The translations under genes were made by a program, and so were the position numbers. A stretch of DNA of 64,000 bases, from NCBI GenBank assembly GCA_025766275.1, contig JAFKAC010000009.1, positions 1,922,001-1,986,000 of the forward strand. The letters are read 5' to 3'. The DNA comes from Lactarius indigo (taxonomy: Eukaryota > Basidiomycota > Agaricomycetes > Russulales > Russulaceae). Position 1 is the stretch's first letter. The number at the start of each line of letters is the position of its first letter. A model generated the notes under the pieces. The model was not told the origin of the DNA. It made no database searches and saw nothing but the letters and a program-made list of their open reading frames with translations. Of the stretch, positions 22,335-35,254 are shown in pieces.

Positions 22335-24778
22335 CTAAAGTTTGCTCTTCCCTGCGAATTCTGCCAGTTCGGTTCGCTTGCTCATTCTGCAAAAAATATA
22401 AATTGAATCCGAGGATCAAGCGTATCAAGGGGCGCTCTCACCCAGAATGAGGCACGCGCAATGGCTCAACTTCCGATCCCTGTACAACTGGCCGCTGGTC
22501 AAATGGAACATAGTCTCGCTTGCTCGAGCCAACGTATATCTTGCACGGTACGAGTGGTAGAGTCAGCATGCCCACCTTGGCCAAGAGATCCTCTGGAAAC
22601 TCATACCTGACGTGGACGCCAAATTTTCACCCCGCCCTCTTGGAGCATCATCTGAGATTTAGGTCAGATCGATAGGGCGACCGGCTCGTCGCGATAGAAC
22701 AAACCTGTCGCCAGTGGGCCAACCAGCCCACCACGCGGGGCACGGCAAAGAGGACCGGGAAAAAGTCAAGGGGGAAACCTTGTCGACCATAAGTTCGAGA
22801 TCACTCCTTGGTTGTCGGACACTTACCCATTGCGCGGTAAATCAGACCGCTACACACGAAAGGGTTTCAATACCATTCATCGAAGCGGAAGAGTGAACGA
22901 ACTCACCTCCTGATTTGTTAATTCATTTTTACAAAAAAAAAAAGGAAGATGGAAGTGAGTGTTCACGTAATGGTTCCATATGACAATGCGTACCAGAAGT
23001 CTACGTTAGGTGCCAGTCGACGTTTCACAAAGTATTCATCTTTGATTGCGGCGTCGTGAAGCGCCATTGCTGTCTCCAACAATTCGTCCTTTCCTGTCCT
23101 ACAAAATGCAACTTCGGCACAGTTGCTGGCCGCAGAGGCTACGGGACACGTACACTTTGAACACCTCATCCGCAGTTTTTCGGATGATGAAAGATCGAGG
23201 GTCAGAGGTTTTGTACACTCTACAGGCGGTGCATGAATTAGATCATCTGGACTGAGCGTCCGCCGTCACGCTCACCGGTGACCGAACCCCGAGAGCACTT
23301 TCTCGCGTCGCTTAACCGCGGCCAAGAAGGCCGGGACATTCTCGGGGCTATGAGGGCTGTTCGCAAAGTAAATCCGGCGCGGAAATGGCTCGCCACATAC
23401 CTGCCGATGGAGATGAGCATCCGAATCACAGCTTCGTTGGCGCCACCTTGGGATTTAGGTTATTTTAAGATTGCAGGAAGAAGATATAGGTCCGGCCTAC
23501 CATGAAGCGGACCACTGCAGGGAAGGGACGTCTCAGTGCGACTCTTTGCCACATCGAGCAAGAGACTTACTATAATGAGGCACATCCCGCTCTATTTGAC
23601 ACACGTCAGCCACCTTATGACGCCGAGAGAATCAGCCACTGACGCGATCGCAGAATAAGGATCTACGAGTGAGCTACCAGTCTGGAGCACCGTCGTACAA
23701 CTTGCGTTGAGTTCGTGGTCAGCATGCAGGAGGAATAACACGTCAAGTGCTTTCTCGAGTACGGGTGAGGGCTTGTAGTCTTTCTGGCCAAGGTGGTCCA
23801 TTTGGTACAGGAACCTGTTACGGCACGATCCAGGACTGAGAGAAAAGGAGCAAGGGAGCGACGCACTGTCCAGTATATGAGAGACCCGCAGGTGGTGTTA
23901 CAAACTCGCGACCCTGACGGATACGGTAAGCCATCCTGTATCCATGCAGACAGGTCAGCTTCAGTTATGCGGGGAGTAACCAGGATCGCACGTACGCCGC
24001 GAGCGTTGTAGCCTTTCCGATGATCCTGAAGATCTGTCTGTCCATGTTCCCGAGCGACGCCTTGTCCTTCGCCGTGAAGAGTTTCTGACCTGCAGAGGTG
24101 TTACAGAAAGCATAGAAGGAGAGAGGATGGGGGGACGCGCCTTGCAACGAAGGGTTTGCTTCGCTGTAAAACGAGCCGAGGTACGCAAAGGCGCTCGTGA
24201 GAATCGCCATTGGGTGCGCATCATACCTGCGAGCCCAACGACCATCGACCTTCAATCAATCTCTGCTTGCCTCTGAGAACACGTACCGGAAAGAGCGGAA
24301 GAAGTGCTCCGCGTCCGCGTGCACGAAGCTGTGCGACAGGACCTCGCCCTCAAACAACTTCAGCTGCTTCTCGCTGGGCAATGTGCCATATATGAGCAGA
24401 TACGCCGTCTCGAGGTGGGTCGAGTGTTGTGCGAGCTGCTCGATTGGATAGCCGCGGTAGCGGAGGACGCCGGCGTCGCCGTCGATGTACGTGATTTGGC
24501 TCTGGATGACGGCAGTGTTGAGAAAGCCTTTGTCGGACACGCGAAGACCTTTGGGCGTCTCGTTCTCTACACGTTCACCTGGCTTGGACGGTGCAGCGAT
24601 GGCCTTGAAGGCTGTCGCTGACACCGTGTTGTTCTTGATTCTGTCTTGGCCTCGGCCTCATTGTACTCCTGATCAAATGATGCGTTACTCACGGAATACT
24701 ATATGTCTTCCCAGTGCGGTTATCACGGACAGTAAGACTCTCGTCAACGACACCGTTAATATCAGCTGGGCGCCCCAT
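22335..24778 (-). CDS. Citrate synthase, peroxisomal type (C-terminal SKL)
   Basis: Condenses acetyl-CoA and oxaloacetate to citrate. About 493 residues in 18 exons. The N-terminus has no mitochondrial presequence but a bacterial-type beta domain (RTGKTYSIPIKNNTVSATAF). Catalytic parts: GPLHGGANE, GFGHRVYKTSDPR and NVDFWSG (catalytic Asp). The last exon ends KSKL, a PTS1 peroxisome signal, so the enzyme likely feeds the glyoxylate cycle. Very small exons: 14 bases (23501-23514), 23 bases (22827-22849), and an inferred 3-base exon (22907-22909) completing Trp-Ser after NVDF. Intron 24090-24140 starts with GC. The 21-base exon 23571-23591 is one base too long for the SGCASLYG frame. Start chosen from ATG 24778, since exon 1 splices in phase. 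Confidence 0.92.
22907..22909 (-). other. Inferred three-base microexon of the citrate synthase gene
   Basis: On the minus strand the bases GAG sit between a good acceptor (AACAAATCAG) and a good donor (GTGAGT). The upstream exon ends in TG and the downstream exon starts with C. Including GAG gives TGG AGC, restoring Trp-Ser in NVDFWSGLIY. Skipping it keeps the frame but gives Cys instead of Trp-Ser. Confidence 0.7.
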
Positions 24779-25010
24779 GGGTATAATGTTTGGTCGGATC
24801 AGAGTCCAGAAGTGATTGCGGGATAGCGAAGTTGACAGGAGGTCACGGTCGAGACGCTGTCTAGGCTTTTAAACCACAGCTGAGGCTTATTGAAGGGTCG
24901 GACAACGGGTCAACAGGAGCCTGAGCGCTCGCCATTGAATTATTCACGTGTCCGTCCGGGTTCCGGTCAATGTATTAAATTATCAAATGCTACGCTATGG
25001 TGTGCATGTA

Positions 25011-26644
<1,634 letters not shown>

Positions 26645-26845
26645 CTAGAATAATCTGTGAGAGTATGAAGAACGAGTGGGTGGGTCGCAAGAGTGCTTCA
26701 AGTTATCACCTGAAATGAAGCCCAACGCGACGCGTCAGTCCTGTGATGACTAAGCATATATCCTCGATCCGGCTAAATCCCCTTTAGTCACCGACCGCTC
26801 AGCCAGACCCAAGGTCGTGTCGTACGTACAACCATCCTGATTATC

Positions 26846-28157
26846 ATGGCGTCGACAGCCACACCTCAGTACATCCAGCCAGGTGGGTCATCCCATAAAA
26901 TATATTCAAAAAATCTCACGGAAAACTCGTATCAAGACGAAAGCGACGACGACGATTTGAATGATGAGGACATCCCTGGCTTTGGGGGCGCTGGGACCCC
27001 ACTCCTCTCTAATACACCAGACAAAGGCAAAGCACGTGCTCCAGACAGTCCCGCACCCTCGGGCTTGCCGCCCCCAGTCGTATCCGGGAACATACACTCG
27101 TCGTCCGGTGCACCGAGAGGCTCTACACGCCAGGCTCTTGGCGGTTTGCAAGTGGAGACGCGGTAACGTATCTCCGCCCGCGTTTTTATTCCTTTCCTCA
27201 CAAAAGATCTGCGACTAGCAATGGTGGCGTAGATACCCTCGATGAACCAATTACTGCGACTATGGTGCGTCTTTCAGAAACCTCATGCCTCGGTCTCAGC
27301 TGGCTTGACACGCGCACAGGGTCGCGATTTGCTATCCATTTACAACAAGCTGGTACAGGTGTTGTATCCTATACGCAAAGGTACTGGGAGGGAGGTGCTC
27401 AGGTGCGTGGCTGTCCGTTGGTGTTGCGAGTGTAGTGAGACCTATCACTCGTTCTCAGGGACTGGGACCTCTGGGGACCACTCATCCTGTGTCTAATGTT
27501 GGGCATCCTACTCAGTGTGAACGTCAGTCCCTCCTCTTACCTACCTCACTTGTTATGTAACCACTGTATCTGGTTCTGCACAGGCCCCAAAGGACCAATC
27601 ACTCGGAGTCTTCACGTCAGTCATCGTCATCGTGTGCGTCGGTGCATTGGTCGTGACAATTCAGGCCAAGGTACGCATGAGCTTGTACTGTAATCTTTGC
27701 ATTCAGCCTTATTCCGTTCTAGCTCCTCGGTGGACGCGTGTACGTTTCCTAGCTACACCATTCGTTTCTCTGTTTTGAGAGAGGGGGTGCAGGTCGTTCT
27801 TCCAGGGACTGTGCGCCCTTGGCTACTGCGTCGCCCCATTGGACATTGCGGCCCTTATCTCGTGCTTCGTCCGTATCATCTACATTCGTGCACCCATCGC
27901 CATTCTTGCCTGGGCCTGGTGCATATGGGGTACGCCGTCCAGTCATCATCGGGCCACTGAATGTTGATTTCTTCCCTTCGTTTTTTTTAGCCTCGGCTAA
28001 TTTCCTTGACGGAACAAAAATAGAGCCTCAGCGCATTCTACTTGCCGTTTATCCATTACTGTGAGTCGATTCAGCTGTGCTGTGGATCACCTCCTGATGG
28101 CCATATTTGAACAGGTTATTTTACTTCATTCTGGCCTGGATGATACTCATACAGTAG
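26846..28157 (+). CDS. Yip1-domain membrane protein (YIPF6-like, Golgi/ER trafficking)
   Basis: Nine exons with short introns. An acidic cytosolic N-terminus (DDDDLNDEDIPGFG) is followed by TLDEPITATM, GRDLLSIYNKLVQVLYP and DWDLWGPLILCLMLGILL. Further membrane segments follow (SVIVIVCVGALVVTIQAKLL, FFQGLCALGYCVAPLDIAAL, LLFYFILAWMILIQ). This is the Yip1 five-helix layout, YIPF6 type. The family acts in vesicle transport with Rab GTPases. All splice junctions keep phase. Ends 129 bp from the Arp3 gene, tail to tail. Confidence 0.88.
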
Positions 28158-28286
28158 CCACGTACTCGTGTTATTGTAAGCATGACCTCTCGACCAGGAA
28201 TACAGAATTCTCAACATCTGAACGTCGCTTGACAACCGAAACCTTCCACTGTCCACAAGTATTTACGGGTACAAAATTGAATCCAG

Positions 28287-29956
28287 CTAAGTCGCACTGC
28301 CGAAGATCTTGTAGCGCCGTCCAATGCTCGGCCCAATCTCGTCATACTGTGCCTTGGTGTGGCAAGAAGAGTAAAATTCAGGCTGTCTCCAGCATCAGCC
28401 ACCGTGTACACAGTTGCTCAAATGTTCACTCACGAGAGAAGCCAGGAGGGAGCCACCAAACCAAACTGCATATCTCTGGCGCTTGTGGCTGATGACATCA
28501 ACCTCAACACCGGACGACTGTCGTGACGTGATGAGCACAGGGACGCGGACGTTTAATTCGTGCCAACCTTTTGCGCGCTCCCACTTGAGATCGCGCTCGC
28601 CTCTAACCGACGGCCGACGAGTTGTTTTAGATCGCGCTTCAGCCGCTGGTCAAAGTGCTGAAACATTGTCGATCCACCTGACAAGACGATGTTCTAAATA
28701 AAGAGAAAAGTCGTCAATATGCACGGAGATGAGGACACGTGAGGGACGAACCTTGTACAAGCCTCGACGGACATCGATGGGTGAGGCCTGAATGGTGCTG
28801 TCGACGATCTCTGGGAGTGGCGTCAAGAAATCAGACGAGTAGATCTCCGGATTGAAGAAGATTTCGGGGGCGAGGAAGCGCTCATAACCAACGTCCACGG
28901 AGTATTTCTGTGGTTCAAAGTGAGCTACTGGTAATTGCTTAGGAGAGAGCACAGTCATACGCGGCCTGTCACGGAATGTTCCCCATCGAACCGCTCGAAA
29001 TATTTGTACGGCTCCGCGTCGTACTTCCTGAATTCCTTGACTATGTCCTGGCACACATACGTGTAGTTCTCCTTGACCTTCCCGGCGACCTTCAGCTGGT
29101 CTTCAGGTGGCACCTGCGACATCTCCCCACGCTCTCTCATCAAGTTGAGCACGAACTGCGTGATGTCTCGTCCGGCAATGGGGATATGCTTGATGGCGCT
29201 ACCGATGACGTAGCCCTCCGCACACGGAATGACGTGGGTGACACCATCACCGGAATCGATGACCGTACCGGTCAGCGTGCGGTCGGTGACGCGATTTGAG
29301 GACCAAGACGCAGCGAGGGCTAGCACAGCCTGAACGGCAATGTACAAACCCTGGATGTTGAAAGACTCGAAGAAAATCTCGGCCGTCTGTTCGCGATTCT
29401 CAGGTGGGTTCAGCGGTGGCTCGGTCTGTGGGGAGTGAGTGATGTACGCAAGGTAGTACGACCGGAGCACTGACCAAAAGAAAGTAATGGTCCTCAGGCT
29501 CCGCGCGGAGGTACTTGAAGATGGTCTGCTCCCAATAGCGTTCCATGTAGTCCCAATTATCGATCTGGCCATGGCGAATGGGGTAGTAAACGCCGTATCC
29601 TGGTGTTTTTGCGTTGGCAAGAGCCTCATCGCCTATGAAAAAGTCGAGATCCTCGACTCCTCGCTTCGACGCGAGATGGCCAGGCTTTGCCGGCACTGCG
29701 GGCCCCGATCTGCTTGATTGGGTGGCAGATCCGCGAGTCGCGATGGCCGTTGGGAATACGCTGACGGATGGTGTCAGAAAAGTGAGCGCGATTGAGGCAG
29801 AGTGTGGGACATACAATGAGGGATCCGAGTTTCCCGCAAAGCTGGATGCATCGATGATAAGCCCCTCAAATCGAATAGATTAGATGCGTGTTGTACATAC
29901 CCTACTTTCGAGTAACCTGTTCCATTATCGCAAATGATGGGAGCAAGAAGTGACAT
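28287..29956 (-). CDS. ARP3: Actin-related protein 3 (Arp2/3 complex)
   Basis: Nucleotide-binding subunit of the Arp2/3 complex that branches actin filaments. Eight exons from 29901-29956 to 28287-28382. Visible: [20 protein letters not shown] (phosphate loop 1), [33 protein letters not shown] (phosphate loop 2), [38 protein letters not shown] and [20 protein letters not shown]. Length is that of Arp3, and the Arp3-type insert after the first domain is present. All junctions examined keep phase. Confidence 0.95.
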
Positions 29957-30550
29957 TTTCTATAGCTTTAAACGGGTCGCAGTTACAGTGTTTAAGTCTA
30001 TTGATCCGGCTCATCGACCCGGAAACTGCGTATACCACACACGTTGTCTCTCAGCTTGACTGTCTCTTGTACACACTCTTGGTTTCTGGATATCCCTTAG
30101 TATGGGGGAATAGGTGTATTTTCCTGGTGTATTCTACTCGGGTATATTTATGGGTCACAAATAGAGATTGTAACGGGAGTATCAACCCCTGTAAATCCTA
30201 TCAAAATTAGCAAAACTGTAAACCCAAATGCTCCAAGAAATTGTAATATGACGAGCGCCAGGGAGTTAAAAATCTATTCGTTATAAAAAGTGTCTGTCAA
30301 ATGCATTGACATAGAAGACCTGGGTCTGGCATTGCTCAAGCATCATACGTGACTACGTTTTGCCCCATACTTTCCGGGACATGACGCACAGCATGCACGG
30401 CAAGAATGTGGAGATTGGGCTCCCTTCGGATAGCCGGGGCATTCAGGAAGTCCGATGTTTTTTTCCACAAGACGATGTATGATTTCTGGTTTGTTGGTAG
30501 TGTAGTGTCATGGGTTCATAACGAGAGAATAGATCCGGAATAGGTGATCT
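29957..30550. other. Intergenic stretch of about 0.6 kb
   Basis: Contains the Arp3 5' flank and the ATG17 3' flank. A short plus-strand open frame (about 86 codons, 29950-30210) lacks family signal. Nothing else seen. Confidence 0.4.
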
Positions 30551-32468
30551 TCAATCCTCGATACCGTGAGGCTTCGATGACAAGCTCTCACTCCCTGGTT
30601 CCTCTTCCCGTGCGATAGCATCTTTGGCCTATCAACAGACATTGTAAGTTGTGCCGCCCAAACACACGGGCAAGGTTCAAGTCTACCTCCTCAAGTAAGT
30701 CATTATCAACGTCTGGAAGCGACTCTACATCATCCCCGTCAAGCGGTATCACTTGCCACCTCGTAGGCGGGTTCTCGATATAAAGACAAAGATCAGAGGG
30801 CAGATGCGCGCCATGCTCCGCGTTGAATGATTCACGGAATACTCGTTCCTCTGGGACATTGTTCTCGACCACACCACATGCGAGATACTGAGGAAAAAAC
30901 ATACCCTCTGACATAGCATCTAGCCGTGCCATCATTCCGCGTACAATGTCCTCGGCTTCTTCTTTGTACTGCCGCCGCCGGGCGATCTCTACGAGTAGTT
31001 TGCTGTAAGATAGTTGATAGGCATTGAATTGACGTATGAGATCTTCAATGACGACAAGATTCTGGTCAAGGCCGACGAGGCGGTTCCCACAGTCTGCCTA
31101 ATACGAGGTTGGAAATGATAGATACACAGAAGGCGCAACAACGAACCTCGATTTCGTCTTGCCTGCCGTAACATGTCGTCCATAATTGTGCCTAGTTCCT
31201 CGAGGTCCTCGAGCGTACTCCGATGTTTTTGTAGATATTGTTGAGATAGAAGCTTAGCCGACAGCAGCTCTCCGCTTCAGACTTGGTCAGAGCTGAATAG
31301 GACCGTAAGAGGGCAAGTAGTGTCGTACTGGCTTCGCTCCACGACCGTCCAGGCATCTTCTAGTTCAGCAAGGATTGCGGGAAGCTCTTCGGCGTCACGC
31401 ATCATCTCTTGACACACGCTTGAGTCGCTACAAGGTTCAAACTACGAGTGCGTACCTTGAATGTCGTCCTCGCTGAACCTTTCCCCAGCTTCGCTGTCCC
31501 TGAGCGCAACCTCCATCTTCTCAAAATGCTCCGTTAAGCTTTCTAGTTGGTGTGCCATTTCCGTCGTCCAGTGTTCTTGTGTAGATAAGTATCCCCTGAA
31601 TATCTACAGCAGGTTTGTCAGGTGGTAAATCCTCCCGAATGGCACGCAGGGTGTCTTGTAACGTTGCGGTATAGCTAGCCGTCACTGCAAGGCTATCCTA
31701 GAATGAAACGGTTGGTCAGGTTGAGGCTTTAGAAGTCAAAGGGCTGCTCAGCTAACTTCTAATTGATTCCGCTCTGACTCTATCGTCTCGAGAGCATCCT
31801 CAATTGCGCGCTCGTCTACAAAGTCGCGTAATGTCTTCCACCGGCTCCGGTCACTTTTCTGCTTTCCTGCTTTCCTGGAAGAACTAGCGACGGCGCCGTT
31901 GCTGTTACGGATTGTAAGGGTGGGACTGTGATCAGGTGCTGTGACATTGTGTGGTTCCTCGGTTTCTGACTCCGAAGTAGGATTAAAGAATATCGACGAG
32001 CCAGATGCGTTTTCGTGGAACTTGGGGGGTACAACGTGGGTACCCAACGACTCAAGGACTGCATCAAGGGTATCGGTATTCCGGGACCGAGAAGCGTCCC
32101 ATTCCTAAGTACATGTAAAGAACTTGCGTGGGGGAGTCTAAGAAAGGCTTACCTGGGTCTGCTTCTCGAGTTTCGCGCGGCGTTCCTCGATTAGCTTTGC
32201 CACCGTAGCCGCGAGCTGCGCGAATTTTAGCCAGAAGTACGGAAATACGAGTTGGACGAGCCTTGAGTTGTTCAACTACCGCCTTGCTAATCCACTGGAT
32301 CTTAGCATTGAGAGCCAAAACGTCCGTGGCTTCCTTTGCGGATGAAGTTGAAGTTGCGCTGGCACGAGAACAGAACGCCTCTCCCTGTTGAAGGGCCTTC
32401 CTAGACTGAAGTACCAAAGAGATGAGGTGAGGTTGTTCGCTGCTACGACCTGTGGGTGAAGAAGACAT
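30551..32468 (-). CDS. ATG17: Autophagy scaffold protein ATG17
   Basis: Scaffold of the autophagy-initiating kinase complex, a long alpha-helical coiled coil. Nine exons (32262-32468, 32153-32216, 31757-32104, 31456-31697, 31329-31407, 31147-31274, 30905-31097, 30687-30850, 30551-30628). Family blocks: HLISLVLQSRKALQQGEAFC, LAATVAKLIEERRAKLEKQT, WKTLRDFVDERAIEDALETI, LESLTEHFEKMEVALRDSEA, LSYSKLLVEIARRRQYKEEA, and LYIENPPTRWQVIPLDGD, the family's C-terminal signature. Intron 32217-32261 starts with GC. Two exons need one base skipped, near 31587 (before STQEHW) and at about 31165 (before RQDEIEAD). Divergent from the uridine kinase gene. Confidence 0.88.
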
Positions 32469-32573
32469 GGGTGTACGAGGTATTAACGAATGCTGTAACG
32501 CGTACCGCGCAGTTGCCGTTTCTGGGCGGTTAAGCGCGCATCCATTTCCGACTCCTTCCCCAACTCGTACCAT
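32469..32573. promoter_or_regulatory. Very short shared promoter (ATG17 / uridine kinase)
   Basis: Only 105 bp lies between the two start codons, which face away from each other. Both 5' leaders and any core promoter must fit here or overlap coding sequence. No TATA-like element stands out. Confidence 0.45.
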
Positions 32574-34979
32574 ATGACTGACTATCTCAACGCTCGTGTT
32601 CGCGGCCGTAGTGAGTCAGTGTACACCTGAGACGTCCACTACAGTGGCATCTCTGCCTTCTTCTCCGTTTCCTATTGCGAAACCTCCTCCAAGCGCTTTA
32701 CTTGGCGCTCAGGTTGGCCCCAAAGTCTTAAGCAACACCATCTTGAAATCTCATGGGAGGCCCCCAGTGGTACTGCCATGACTCTCCAACTACTGCGAAT
32801 TGCTGAATATTTTCGTCCAGGTATGGAGAGGATGGCCAGCCGATTTCGCCTGCTTTTGTCATTGGGATAGCTGGTACGGACTTCCATCGCCATCCAAGAT
32901 TGCGATCATTCTAATCTCACGCTTTCTCAGGCGGTTCTTCCAGCGGAAAGGTTCGCCAACTGTACCGCTCATTTCCTCCTGCTGATCCTTTTATACTGCA
33001 TAGACCCACGTCGCACGTCAGATTGTTCGTTCCCTCGGCTCAATACCCACCGTCGTTATCATATCACAGGTGGGGATCTAATCTAACAGCGCTTTGGGCG
33101 CTCGTCGTTGACCCTGCCTACAACTTCCAGGACAGTTTCTATAACAAACTTACCCCGGAAAAGGTCGCCCTTGCATTCGCTTCACGTTTAGATCTCGATC
33201 ACCCCGACTCGATGGATATGAATCTATTTGCAACTGTCAGTTACACCGTATCTTCCGGGCACTCTTAAGTACTGATCCTTCGAACATTTGATCTCGTCTG
33301 CTTCAGTGTCTGTCGGACCTCAAGAATCTCCAGCAGACGAATATTCCTGTTTACTCGTTCACACAGCACCAGCGGTTAGACGAGACTAAGTATCTCTACG
33401 GCGCAACTATCATCATTGGTATGGTCCTGGTCCGGCATGTTAAATCCAAACTACACAACTTCTCCTTCAGCGGAGGGTATACATGCCCTTCACGACCCCG
33501 AGTTGCGAGAGCTATACGACCTCAAGGTAACACCAAGGAAAGTCACTATTCTTCAGACACTGACAAGTCGTCAGGTCTTTGTACAAGCGGATTCTGATCT
33601 TATGCTCGCGCGTCGTATAGCCCGGGATACAAAGGAGCGGGGACGTACTGTAGACGGCATATTGGAACAGTAAGCTTTCCTCGGTTTTTAAAGGAAACTC
33701 GCTTATAATCTCCCAAGGTATCTCCGCTACGTCAAGCCCTCTTACGATAATTTCGTGCTTCCAAGCTCGCGCTATGCTGACATTGTGCGTCTTTACCCAG
33801 GGCGGCATACACCCAACTAACTGACGTAGATCGTTCCCGGAAAAGACAACGGGGTAGCCATTGAGCTCATATCCACGCACATACGGAGACAACTAGAACA
33901 GCGCTCTCGTCATTTCCGCCGGAAGATGGCCGAGTCATTGAAGCGATCGCTGTCCAAGGGACCCCCTAGAGAGTTGACTATCGAAGAGCTCGGTTTGACG
34001 GTCTTAGAACAAACGCCGCAGCTGCAGGTGGCGCTCATTTCGATTGAATGTGTGCTGTGCTCATGTAGCTCAGGGAATATACACAGTCCTACGCGATCGA
34101 ACGTCCACTCGACAGGATTTCATATTCTTTACTGATCGTTTGGCGACTCTCCTAGTCGAGAGGGCCATGGAGAAACTTCCATTCCGAGGAGTAGCCATCG
34201 AAACACCCGTCGGCGAGCAGTGCGAGGGTAAAGCTATTGACGTAGAAGTACGTTTCCCTCCGTATATGTTCCCCGCAATTTGATGGATGTAGACGCGTAC
34301 AGAGCCTATGTGGCGTGACCATCCTGCGTTCGTGAGTATCGATGTTGCGTTTAAATTATCGATGCTCAGCTGAGCGCCTCGAATTAGTGGCGGACCTCTC
34401 GAGCAAGGCCTACAGCGAGTCATCAGCGATGTACCCATAGGCTCTCTCCTTGTACAGTCCGACTCCAAGACCGGAGAGCCGTTGCTCTTCCAGGTCCGTC
34501 TGCCCGAATGCATCCGTGCAAGGGATCGCGCGGCCGACACATGGGTTTTTCTTCTTGACGCGCAAGCACGTCCCCATTATTTCATGGCCCTTCCGATGTC
34601 TTACTGTCAACGTAGATCGGCACTGGTGCAGCGGGGTTCATGGCCATTCGGGTTCTCCTCGATCATGGCGTGAATCCAGCACATATCATCTTCGTCACAT
34701 TCCTCGTCGCTCATAGCGGCGGTGTCGCACATCTTCGTCGCACGTTCCCTGACGTGAACATCGTCACCGGGGCCGTCGACGATGGCCTTCGTGAAGTCTG
34801 GCTCGAGAATGCGGAGCGTCACAAGGTGTTTCCTGACGAGGACGGATTCGACAACGAGGAACAACACAAGGCATGGGTTATCGAGCCTGGTATGGGACAA
34901 ATCGGTGAGTTGCCTTTGTGGTCCCCACCGCGCTGGCAATGAAGTACTTTCGACAGGCGACAGGTATTACCTTGATTAA
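32574..34979 (+). CDS. URK1: Uridine kinase / uracil phosphoribosyltransferase fusion (pyrimidine salvage)
   Basis: Two-domain salvage enzyme split by many short introns. Kinase domain: AFVIGIAGGSSSGKT (P-loop, an intron inside GK|T), SLGSIPTVVIISQDSFYNKL, RLDLDHPDSMDM, DSDLMLARRIARDTKERGRT. UPRTase-like domain: GIYTVLRDRTSTRQDFIFFT, SLCGVTILRSGGPLEQGLQR, DTWVFLLDAQIGTGAAGFMA, NIVTGAVDDGLREVWL and the end PGMGQIGDRYYLD. The intron at 34566-34615 starts with GC. One base near 32767 looks extra: GRPP should run into WYGEDGQPI. Whether the second domain is catalytic in this family is not settled. Confidence 0.9.
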
Positions 34980-35254
34980 ACGATATTCTATTTCTAGTAT
35001 GTACGGCCGATATAACATCAGCACATCGGTTACAATATACAAAAGTGCATTAGGATATCTTTCTACTTGTGTTATATGCTACAAACCGAAGGAGAAATTA
35101 TCCAAATCTACGCAAGATAGTCTACCGAAGACGCCGGGCTCAGAGAGCGGAGCTACAAATATGTACACTGTATGTTGTTGGATTGCAGTTCGATGGGAGA
35201 AGGGGTATAGAATTCCGAAAGAGTCCCAAAGTAGAGAGAGAGTTGGAATCCCTC

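Noticed and set aside
22714..22896. Plus-strand open frame in the citrate synthase region
   Set aside because: Antisense shadow of citrate synthase exons 14-15; splice signals and family residues are on the minus strand.
24090..24140. Read-through of the GC-AG stretch in citrate synthase (18 extra residues in frame)
   Set aside because: The open frame allows it, but the family has no insert at this point (SLQGQKLFT), so it is better read as an intron.
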